The notes under the pieces are model-generated. The model ran no database searches. It was not told the origin of the DNA and saw only the letters and a program-made list of their open reading frames with translations. A stretch of 38,880 bases of DNA from the NCBI GenBank assembly GCA_031263985.1, contig JAISER010000056.1, positions 1-38,880 of the forward strand, given 5' to 3'. Numbering within the stretch: the stretch's first letter is position 1; every line of letters starts with the position of its first letter. The DNA comes from Clostridiales bacterium (GTDB lineage Bacteria > Bacillota > Clostridia > Lachnospirales > JAISER01). Position numbers and translations under genes: made by a program. Below, in pieces: positions 8,447-14,847 of the stretch.

Positions 8447-9708
8447 AAATTAAAAAATATGAGGCTGATACCGAGCAAAACGCTATGGAGCTTGTAAAGC
8501 GCGACATCGGAGATAACGCGCTTGTGCTGAACATAAAAAAGACCCAGCCTAAAGGCGTGCTTTCGTTTTGGGCAAAGCCGCGCGTAGAGATTACCGCCGC
8601 CTATGAGGAAAAACCTGGTCTCGGAAACGACAGCTTTACAACCAGAGGCTTGACAAACGCGAGAAACGGCGGCTTTGCAAACCCTGACGTGACGGGAAGA
8701 GGCTTGTCAAACGACGCGTTTTCCGTCGAAAACCTCAAAAAGTATGATTTCAAACGCGAGGACTTCTCAAAAAATTATGACTATATCGTTAAAAACGAAG
8801 CCTCTAAGCCCAACGACTTCAAAACGACGCTGGAATCCGCCGAAGAAGCCAAAACTATAGCGCAAAGCGGTATAGTGAACAAAAGCTTTATAATGCAGCC
8901 GAATCATTTGAAAAAACCCAGCGACCACGAAAAATCCGACGGCGTTACAAGGGCTTTGTACGACACTATGTCCAGCGCCGGAGTAACAACCTCCATGCTG
9001 TCGTTTTTGCTCAGAAACCTCCATGATTCCGATATAGGCGAAACCGTCAAAACGGTATACTCAAAAATCATCGGCATATTGGGGCCTTCCGCCCAAACCG
9101 AAACGCGTCTGGCGGAGAAAAAGCCCATGTTCTTTTTCGGCCCCACCGGCGCGGGCAAAACGACGACTCTCGTTAAGCTGGCCGCTAGATATAAAAACGA
9201 GATAGGGCTTAACGTAGGTCTTATCACTTCGGACACGGAACGCATAGGCGCTACGGAACAGCTCAAAGCCTGCGCGGATATAATGGGGCTTGACATAAGA
9301 ATAGCTTATTCGACGCAAGACTTGGCGCGGCATATAGAAGCGTTTAAAGCGTCGAAAGACGTGACGCTCGTAGACACCGCCGGACGTTCGCACAAATCCG
9401 AGGCGGCTATGGACGCGTTTACCGACATGCTTTTGGCGGCGGGCGAAAGCGAACGGTTTTTGGCGCTGAGCGCGCCGACCAAACATGAAGACTCTCTGGA
9501 AATAATAGGAGAATACTCAAAGCGGTGTGATTTCTCGCTTATATTCACAAAGCTTGACGAAACGCCGCGTATAGGCGGCATCCTCAATATATGCCGCGAA
9601 ACCGACAAAAGAATAGCCTATATTACGAACAGTCAAAACCCTCCGCGCGGCTTGGACGAATTTCGCCCGGAAAACCTGGCCAAGACGCTTATGGGGCTGG
9701 ACGCTTAA
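8443..9708 (+). CDS. flhF: Flagellar SRP-type GTPase FlhF
   Basis: FlhF is an SRP-family GTPase that controls the site and number of flagella, usually together with the ATPase FlhG. It starts with GTG overlapping the flhA stop. The N-terminal B domain (MKIKKYEADTEQNAMELVK) is followed by a low-complexity linker. The NG domain has the P-loop GPTGAGKTTT (about 233-242), SDTERIGATEQL, LVDTAGRS and TKLDE. The length of 421 residues fits the family. The partner flhG, which normally follows directly, is absent: a repeat relic and a PilZ gene come next. Confidence 0.95.
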   Translation: MKIKKYEADTEQNAMELVKRDIGDNALVLNIKKTQPKGVLSFWAKPRVEITAAYEEKPGLGNDSFTTRGLTNARNGGFANPDVTGRGLSNDAFSVENLKKYDFKREDFSKNYDYIVKNEASKPNDFKTTLESAEEAKTIAQSGIVNKSFIMQPNHLKKPSDHEKSDGVTRALYDTMSSAGVTTSMLSFLLRNLHDSDIGETVKTVYSKIIGILGPSAQTETRLAEKKPMFFFGPTGAGKTTTLVKLAARYKNEIGLNVGLITSDTERIGATEQLKACADIMGLDIRIAYSTQDLARHIEAFKASKDVTLVDTAGRSHKSEAAMDAFTDMLLAAGESERFLALSAPTKHEDSLEIIGEYSKRCDFSLIFTKLDETPRIGGILNICRETDKRIAYITNSQNPPRGLDEFRPENLAKTLMGLDA

Positions 9709-9710
9709 CG

Positions 9711-9893
9711 AAAACGCGAACGCCGCTTATTTGAAGAATATGCGCGGGTGAGCGCCGGCGCTGAACTCAGTTTGAACCATAGATCTTTTTTGCCCGATTT
9801 GCCTATGTTTCAAACTAAGTTAATTATGACAAAGTATGGCGAAAAATGATCCGAAAAGACGCAATAATGAATATATTGACCAAGCTCTAAGAA
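9711..9893 (+). repeat. Diverged repeat A relic, with repeat B inside
   Basis: Starting two bases after the flhF stop, the sequence follows repeat A: AAACGCGAACGCCGC, then GAAGAATATGCGC. After an interruption it resumes from TGACAAAGTATGGCG through CCGAAAAGACGC to the right end near 9893 (ACCAAGCTCT). The interruption at about 9761-9827 is a second repeat type. The ATG at 9836 lies within the repeat A part, so the PilZ reading frame begins in repeat DNA. Confidence 0.7.
9761..9827 (+). repeat. Repeat B, short copy with inverted ends
   Basis: Ends read CTGAACTCAGTTTGAACCATAG and, inverted, ATTAACTTAGTTTGAAACATAG, about 67 bases end to end. Related ends occur at 14098-14118 and at both ends of the composite at 33734-33964. 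It appears inserted in the repeat A relic between the GCGC and TGACAAAG that are adjacent in intact repeat A. Confidence 0.65.
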
Positions 9894-10582
9894 ACGATGT
9901 AAGGAGCGGATGCGCGTTGCCGACAAATCCTTTTCAAACAGGCGACCGATTTGAAATCGCGGCGAACAACGAAAGCGGGCATATGTCTCGGGTGCAATCG
10001 GTTAATAATATGAGCGTAATAGCCACGGCGCCGATGAAATACGGTAAAACGGTCATGCTTGCGCTTGGCGGAGGATATACGGTGACGCGCTTTACGGAAA
10101 CCGGAATGATAGACTTTGACGCCGCCGTCAAAAACCATTTTATGGAAGGCTACGTCCACTTGATGGAACTAGATCTTCTTTCAGAAGGAAGAACGGTGCA
10201 GAGGCGTTCTTTTTTTCGGTTTTCCGCGCTTATACCGTTTAGGTTCACAATGACGACCGATGTGAAACAAATCGAACGCGACGGCGTTATACAGGACATA
10301 GGCGGCGGAGGCTTTAGATTCGCCGCGAACGATTTCGTCGCTGAAGACGACAAGCTAAAATGCTTTTTGCCGATTGGCGGCGAGTACTTGATTTTAATAG
10401 CGAAAATTTTGAAAACGCGCATCGTCGTCGATCCCATTTTTAGATATGGCTATCGCTGCTCCTTTGTTGACATCCCCCCTAAAGAACAAGAACGGATAAT
10501 CAGGTTTATATTCGCTGAACAATGTAAGGCGAAACCATCCGGCGACGTTTTAGCGCCGCGCCGAAAAATTCGGAGGGCATAA
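9836..10582 (+). CDS. PilZ-domain c-di-GMP-binding protein, YcgR/DgrA type
   Basis: YcgR-type proteins slow the flagellar motor when they bind cyclic di-GMP. The N-terminal YcgR_N-like domain begins about residue 29 (LPTNPFQTGDRFEIA). The PilZ domain follows, with RRSFFRFSALIPFRF (the RxxxR element) near residue 122 and DIGGGGFRF (the D/NxSxxG-type element) near 150. The ATG at 9836 lies in a repeat A relic and has no ribosome binding site. A TTG at 9917 (codon 28) has a perfect AAGGAG ten bases upstream and fits the start of the family domain, so the true protein may be about 221 residues. The gene ends one base before cheC. Position in a flagellar operon supports the role. Confidence 0.88.
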   Translation: MAKNDPKRRNNEYIDQALRNDVRSGCALPTNPFQTGDRFEIAANNESGHMSRVQSVNNMSVIATAPMKYGKTVMLALGGGYTVTRFTETGMIDFDAAVKNHFMEGYVHLMELDLLSEGRTVQRRSFFRFSALIPFRFTMTTDVKQIERDGVIQDIGGGGFRFAANDFVAEDDKLKCFLPIGGEYLILIAKILKTRIVVDPIFRYGYRCSFVDIPPKEQERIIRFIFAEQCKAKPSGDVLAPRRKIRRA

Positions 10583-10583
10583 A

Positions 10584-11192
10584 ATGAAGAACCTTAACGA
10601 CGCGCATTTTGATTTTCTGCGTGAACTAAGCAATATAGGAACGGGAAACGCCGTTTCATCGCTGGCTAAGCTGTTGAACGGCAAAGTCAGCGTAGCGCTG
10701 CCCAACGTCAGAGTGGCGGATTTCGCCAAAATAGCTGATTTTATAGGCGGATCGGAAAACATAATAGCCGGCGTCCTCGTGGACATATCCGGAGGCTTGT
10801 CCGGCATGATGATGTTTCTCATGGAGCGCGGAGAGGCGAAAAAGCTCAGCGTGTCCATCTTAGGCGAAAACGGCGGCGAAGACGGCGACTCGTTTAACCC
10901 AATTGAGCTTTCGATGCTGGCGGAAATCGGAAACATACTGGTATGCTCATATATAGATTCTTTAAGCCGGATAACCGGCAAAAAGATACTGCCGTCAACT
11001 CCGCATGTAGCCATAGATACGGCTAACGCCATACTGTCGGCGCCGGCCACGGAGTTTGGAAAAACATCCGACGAAGTGTTTTTTGTCGAGTCTACGTTTT
11101 GCGACTATTTACAGCGGATATCCGGTTTTTTCATGTTCATTCCAAATTTGGATAATGTCACGACAATATTCGAGGCGTTGGGGGTAGTGTGA
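10584..11192 (+). CDS. cheC: Chemotaxis protein CheC (CheY-P phosphatase)
   Basis: CheC dephosphorylates CheY-P and controls CheD in the Bacillus-type adaptation system. Both pseudo-repeated helices with the ExxN phosphatase signature are present: ELSNIGTGNAVSSLA near residue 14 and LAEIGNILVCSYID near 115. The 202-residue length is normal. The ATG has GGAGGG six bases upstream. The gene is packed between pilZ (1-base gap) and cheD (GTGA overlap), so it is translated with its functional partner. Confidence 0.95.
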   Translation: MKNLNDAHFDFLRELSNIGTGNAVSSLAKLLNGKVSVALPNVRVADFAKIADFIGGSENIIAGVLVDISGGLSGMMMFLMERGEAKKLSVSILGENGGEDGDSFNPIELSMLAEIGNILVCSYIDSLSRITGKKILPSTPHVAIDTANAILSAPATEFGKTSDEVFFVESTFCDYLQRISGFFMFIPNLDNVTTIFEALGVV

Positions 11193-11677
11193 ATATGGGG
11201 GAAGTCATAGTGGGCATGGCTGACTTTAAGGCGGCTAAAGCCCCTGAAATATTGATGACGATAGGGCTTGGCTCCTGCGTGGGCATAGCCCTTTTCGACA
11301 ATGTGAACAAAGTGGCTGGCCTCGCGCACGCTATGCTCCCCAACAGTCAAGAGTTAAGAAATAATCTCAATCCAGCGAAATTCGTGGATACCGCCACGAT
11401 AGCGCTTTTAGACGAGATGACCCGCATCGGCGCCAAGAAACATCTTATAAAAGCGAAGCTGGCCGGAGGCGCGCAAATGTTTAAGTACGACACAACGAAT
11501 GAATCCATGCGAATAGGAGATAGAAACGTCGAAGCCGCGATGAAGATACTCGGTAAACTGTACATCCCTGTAATAGCGTCTCAAACAGGAGAAAACTTTG
11601 GGCGCACAGTGCGATTGAACGCCGCCGACGGCGCTTTGACCATCAAAACGGTAGGGCGCGGCACATTCGCGATATGA
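11189..11677 (+). CDS. cheD: Chemoreceptor glutamine deamidase CheD
   Basis: CheD deamidates receptor glutamines and binds CheC. The catalytic Cys lies in GLGSCVGIALFD and the His in AHAMLPNS, with KAKLAGGAQMF and NFGRTVRLN further on, all family landmarks. Length (about 160 residues) is normal. Start is either GTG 11189, overlapping the cheC stop, or ATG 11195; the published family usually begins close to the second. No cheA, cheB or cheW is seen in the window. Confidence 0.95.
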   Translation: MNMGEVIVGMADFKAAKAPEILMTIGLGSCVGIALFDNVNKVAGLAHAMLPNSQELRNNLNPAKFVDTATIALLDEMTRIGAKKHLIKAKLAGGAQMFKYDTTNESMRIGDRNVEAAMKILGKLYIPVIASQTGENFGRTVRLNAADGALTIKTVGRGTFAI

Positions 11678-11732
11678 CGGACAAAGCGCCCCGCGTATTG
11701 AAAAATAACGGATGAGTTTATGAGGGTTAAGT

Positions 11733-11924
11733 ATGAAAATACACATTTATATATGCGTTTTCGCGCTGCTTATCACCGCGGTTATAAGCTTGTCGCAAGG
11801 CGTGACGCTTGGAACGCTGACGCTAAGGCTTATCGTCACGGCGTGTTTATTTTACGCCATAGGTCTGGCCGCCCGTCATTATATCATGAAAATATTACCC
11901 GCTGAAAAAGACGACGATGAGTGA
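11733..11924 (+). CDS. Small membrane protein in the motility operon
   Basis: The 63-residue protein has two hydrophobic segments (about 5-23 and 31-52) and an acidic tail ending EKDDDE. The ATG has GAGGG about six bases upstream. It lies 55 bases after cheD and 46 before fliA on the same strand, so it is probably co-transcribed. Short membrane proteins of unknown role are common at this place in clostridial motility operons. No family was recognised. Confidence 0.65.
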   Translation: MKIHIYICVFALLITAVISLSQGVTLGTLTLRLIVTACLFYAIGLAARHYIMKILPAEKDDDE

Positions 11925-11970
11925 TTCACGTGACCGCTATGAATGCCGCGCCTAAAGGACGTTTGCCGTT

Positions 11971-12711
11971 ATGGATGAAAATCTCTGGGAACTTTACGCT
12001 AAAAACAAAGACCGGCTCATTAAAGAAAAACTGATTATCAAATACGCGCCGCTTGTCAAGCTCGTAGTTAAACGACTCAGCATACAAACGGTCGAATACG
12101 AAGACATGATAAGCTATGGCATTTTCGGCCTTATAGACGCGATAGACAAATTTGACCCGTCTAAGGGCGTAAAGTTTGAAACATACGCGTCTTTACGCGT
12201 AAAAGGCGCTATTTTAGACAGTCTCAGAAAAATGGATTGGCTGCCGCGCTCCATACGGCAAAAAAAACGCCGCCTCGACAGCGTGCGCGCAAAGCTCGAA
12301 AACGAGCTGGGACGTCCGCCCGACGAGCGTGACGTCGCTCTGGAAATGGGCGTCCCGCTTAAAGAAGCGCGTGTGATGATAAACGACGCGTCCGCGCTGT
12401 CGCTGATATCTTTGGATGAATACATCGAAAAAAACGCGGAATTGCCGTATGCCGACAGTCAAGGAGCGGACAGCCCCGAAGAGAGCCTCAATCGAAACGA
12501 AGTGAAAAAAATACTCGCGCAAGCTATAGAGAAACTTACGGACAGGGAGCGCGAAGTGATTACGCTGCATTATTTTGAGGAATTTACGATCAAGGAGATA
12601 AGCGTCGCGCTGGGCATATCCGAGTCGCGCGCGTCGCAACTGCGCTCGAGCGCCATTTCGCGTATGCAAAACGCCTTGGAGCGGCATAAGGCTCTGCTGC
12701 TTGAGCAATAA
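11971..12711 (+). CDS. fliA: Flagellar sigma factor FliA/SigD (sigma-28)
   Basis: This is the RNA polymerase sigma factor for late flagellar, motility and chemotaxis genes. Region 2 (YAPLVKLVVKRL, YEDMISYGIFGLIDAIDKF, FETYASLRVKGAILDSLR) is intact. So are region 3 and the region 4 helix-turn-helix (LTDREREVITLHYFE, then IKEISVALGISESRASQL). The 246-residue length and the DWLPRS motif after region 2 mark the FliA/WhiG class. AAAGGA lies about 11 bases before the ATG. It is the last gene of the operon, as in Bacillus. No anti-sigma flgM is seen. Confidence 0.96.
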   Translation: MDENLWELYAKNKDRLIKEKLIIKYAPLVKLVVKRLSIQTVEYEDMISYGIFGLIDAIDKFDPSKGVKFETYASLRVKGAILDSLRKMDWLPRSIRQKKRRLDSVRAKLENELGRPPDERDVALEMGVPLKEARVMINDASALSLISLDEYIEKNAELPYADSQGADSPEESLNRNEVKKILAQAIEKLTDREREVITLHYFEEFTIKEISVALGISESRASQLRSSAISRMQNALERHKALLLEQ

Positions 12712-12730
12712 TAAGCCGTCTCGACGATAT

Positions 12731-12859
12731 GAGCGCCCGCTCAAGATCTCGCTTTCGGCGGATTTCCGCGCTCGTTTTCTAAGAGCCTGTTTAAGATCTC
12801 CATTTTGCGTCTTTTCGGCTTATTTTCCGCCACGCTTTGTCAGCCGCTTTTTGCGTATA
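12731..12859. repeat. Repeat A pieces: a short direct left end and an inverted right half
   Basis: 12731-12775 resembles the left end of repeat A (GCTCAAGATCTCGCTTT then GCGGATTT). 12783-12859 is the reverse complement of its right half: it begins GAGCCTGTTTAAGATCTCC and runs through CGTCTTTTCGGCTTATTTTCC to GCGTATA. The inverted element resumes after the insertion sequence at 13934. Confidence 0.75.
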
Positions 12860-12906
12860 TAATAAGATGTTCTTGAAAACGTAACAAATTGTGGTAAAAT
12901 AATCCT

Positions 12907-13929
12907 ATGAGTTATGATAAAAAATATTGGAAAAGAACAATAGAATATCATGAAGAAGGACACAGTATCAGGGAAACGGCGAAGACATTCGGCATATCGC
13001 CAAACGCATTGAACGCTCAGTTAAAACAATATCGCAATAACGGGGGGCTTAATCGAAAATACCGAAGCTATAAAACGGCTGTAAGCGAAGAAGAACCGTT
13101 AGCGTATCTAAAAGTCAATCCGGACGCTTACCAATCAGAAATAGACGAACGCTCCGGCTGCCATCATTATGGCCGCCATCAATCGGTGATTTGCCGAACT
13201 TTTAAACGCTTTAATATAACGCGTAAAAAAAATGAAACTTTACAGAGAGCAAGACTCTGAAAAAGTCGCCGAATATTTAGAGCCTGTTCAAGATCTCACT
13301 TTTAGCGGATTTTTGTGATAACTTTTCGCCAAACGCGAAAGCGCGAACACCGCGTATTCGAAGAATGTACGCAAAGAACGCTGACAAAATGTGGCTGAAA
13401 ATAAGCCGGAAAGACGCGAAATGGAAATCTTGAACAGGCTCTTAGAACAAATTCGTGATGTTCTACCGGAAAGCGTTGTTTATATCGATGAAACCGGCAT
13501 CGATACTTTTTTGCACAGAGAATATGCTTATTCTAAGCGCGGAGAAAAAGTTATTGAGCGAATTTCCGGTAGGAAGTATCGGCGCTTGGGTATTGTCGCC
13601 GCCAAAATAGGCGAAAAAATCATGTCGCCGCTCCAATTTAACGTAACAATGGATGGCCGGTTATTTGAGTTTTGGTTTGAAAACTGTCTCTTGCGCGAAT
13701 GTCCTTCTAATTCCGTCATTGTAATGGACAACGCCGCTTTTCATCGAAAGAAACGGCTTATTTCGATTGCCGAAAGCAATAAACATAAAATAGCGCTCCT
13801 ACCGCCGTATTCCCCGGAATATAACCCTATTGAGAAATTTTGGGCATAGCTTAAACGCGAGCTCAGGAAAGATTTATCTTATTTTGATAGTTTTGATGAT
13901 TGTTTGCGTTACTGTTTCAATAGCATTTA
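12907..13929 (+). pseudogene. IS630-family DDE transposase, interrupted
   Basis: The helix-turn-helix half (12907-13260) shows EEGHSIRETAKTFGIS and YQSEIDERSGCHHYGRHQ. The catalytic half shows YIDETGID, VIVMDNAAFH and EYNPIEKFWA, the three DDE segments. The halves are separated by a one-base frame change in an eight-A run (about 13225-13232) and by a repeat A copy. Deleting 13280-13444 (165 bases, repeat plus one TTA) makes the frame read EYLEQIRDV without a break. An in-frame TAG follows FWA (about 13847), after which LKREL and the normal C-terminus FNSI continue. The protein is therefore at least triply disabled. Confidence 0.88.
13280..13441 (+). repeat. MITE-like repeat A, complete copy inside transposase 2
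   Basis: A 162-base element with inverted ends GAGCCTGTTCAAGAT (left) and the matching ATCTTGAACAGGCTC (right), flanked by TTA at 13277-13279 and 13442-13444. It occupies the same codon of the transposase as the copy at 1459-1621, so the insertion pre-dates duplication of the IS, or was spread by recombination between the copies. Confidence 0.88.
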
Positions 13930-13933
13930 ACTA

Positions 13934-14096
13934 TATTCTTCGAATAGGCGTCATTCGCGCTTCCGCGTTTTGCGAAAAATCATCACAAAAAATGAAATCT
14001 TAGAAAGCCGCGTATTCAACGCAAGCGAGCGCTGACAAAACATGGCGTAAAGTGAGTCAAAAAAGACGCGAGAAATGAAGATTTTGAACAAGCTCT
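13934..14096. repeat. Repeat A pieces: inverted left half joined to a direct right half
   Basis: 13934-14000 continues the inverted repeat A broken by the IS (TATTCTTCGAATA, then GCGCTTCCGCG and GCGAAAAATCATCAC). From about 14001 the sequence switches to the forward right half (CGTATTCAACGC, GCTGACAAAACATGG, ATTTTGAACAAGCTCT). A repeat B end follows directly at 14098. The join shows that repeat A copies have recombined with each other. Confidence 0.7.
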
Positions 14097-14106
14097 AATA
14101 CTGAAA

Positions 14107-14562
14107 TCAGTTTGAAACAACCTTAAACGTTTTCGATAAATACACGGCGTCATCAGAAGGATTAAGCCCGTTTTTTATATAGAACTCAAACGCGGGAGCG
14201 GTCTTAAGCGTCACCAGCGTTAGCGCGCCGGCGCCAAACCGCTTAACCCGCGTTTCGGCGTTCGCCAATAGAGCGCCGCCTACGCCGCGCCCTTGTCGCT
14301 CGCGCGCCACCGCCATTTCACGTATCTCATACGCGCTCGACAAAAAATAATCATAAATTATCCCCAAGCAAAACCCTTCCGTCCTATCGCCATCCGTTTT
14401 GGCGACAAATCCATGAAAACGCGGCGTGTTTTCCAAATCCTCAAAATAGCGCAAAACGCTTTCCGTCGTCATCCATCTAAATTCCCACGGCTCATTCGCG
14501 TAAATATCGACATAAAGCTCGGCGCAAGCCATTCTATCCTCCGAAACGTAATCATAAATCAA
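14107..14562 (-). CDS. GNAT-family N-acetyltransferase
   Basis: The 151-residue protein has the acetyl-CoA binding motif A: IREMAVARERQGRGVGGALL matches (V/I)xxxxxxRxxGxGxxL around residues 78-97. A following helix and a late beta strand before FEFYIKNGL, typical of GNAT enzymes, are also present. Such enzymes move an acetyl group to an amine on a small molecule or protein; the substrate cannot be told from sequence. The last residues (VVSN) and the stop codon lie in a repeat B end, so the natural C-terminus may have been altered. No operon partner is evident; the FN3 genes upstream on the same strand end about 100 bases away. Confidence 0.85.
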   Translation of the reverse strand: MIYDYVSEDRMACAELYVDIYANEPWEFRWMTTESVLRYFEDLENTPRFHGFVAKTDGDRTEGFCLGIIYDYFLSSAYEIREMAVARERQGRGVGGALLANAETRVKRFGAGALTLVTLKTAPAFEFYIKNGLNPSDDAVYLSKTFKVVSN

Positions 14563-14661
14563 CTTTTAAATTCCCTCTCTCGTTAAACATTATTTTAGTG
14601 AGCGAGTTTTTCGCCTCGTGAGGAAGCGAAAAGTGATGCGCGGCAAAACCGCGACGGAGCT

Positions 14662-14847
14662 TCAGCGATGAGCCCAGGCTTTAAGCCTTTCCCGAGCTTC
14701 CGGCGTAATTTTCGTTTTCGCCTTAACTTCATAAAGGCGCGCCAGCGGCGACCATCCGGCCTCTTTCGTCACATAAACGCCGCTTGCAAGCAATTCCGCC
14801 GTTTCCAAGGACCACACGGGTTTCCTTCGACAATGGCGCCCTCGCGG
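14662..14847 (-). pseudogene. Detached C-terminal coding tail of the FN3 protein
   Basis: Beyond the stop at 14848-14850 the same reading frame continues as convincing protein, including WSLETAELLASGVYVTK, GWSPLARLYEVKAK and ITPEARERLKAWAHR, to a stop at 14662. Between the stop and about 14818 the sensible frame is shifted by one base (YSREGAIVEGN) and then returns. Two compensating indels, at about 14852 and 14820, would restore one protein about 62 residues longer than the ORF. The amino acid flow across both joints supports this reading. Confidence 0.6.

Larger units (their letters stand above)
12860..13933 (+). mobile_element. IS630-type insertion sequence, copy 2, inserted into an inverted repeat A
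   Basis: The left end (TAATAAGATGTTCTTGAAAA) and the inverted right end (TAGTTAAATGCTATTGAAAC) match at about 19 of 26 positions and both begin with TA. Outside, the left flank ends ...GCGTATA and the right flank starts TATTCTTCG. These are adjacent in repeat A read in reverse, so this IS landed in a TA inside that repeat. It encodes a DDE transposase interrupted by a second, forward copy of repeat A and carries a nonsense codon. Confidence 0.82.

Noticed and set aside
13391-13442. Possible start codon (GTG) of the catalytic transposase half inside repeat A
   Set aside because: The frame continues only because the repeat length plus one TTA is a multiple of three; the repeat itself carries stops and the real coding joins EYL to EQIRDV.
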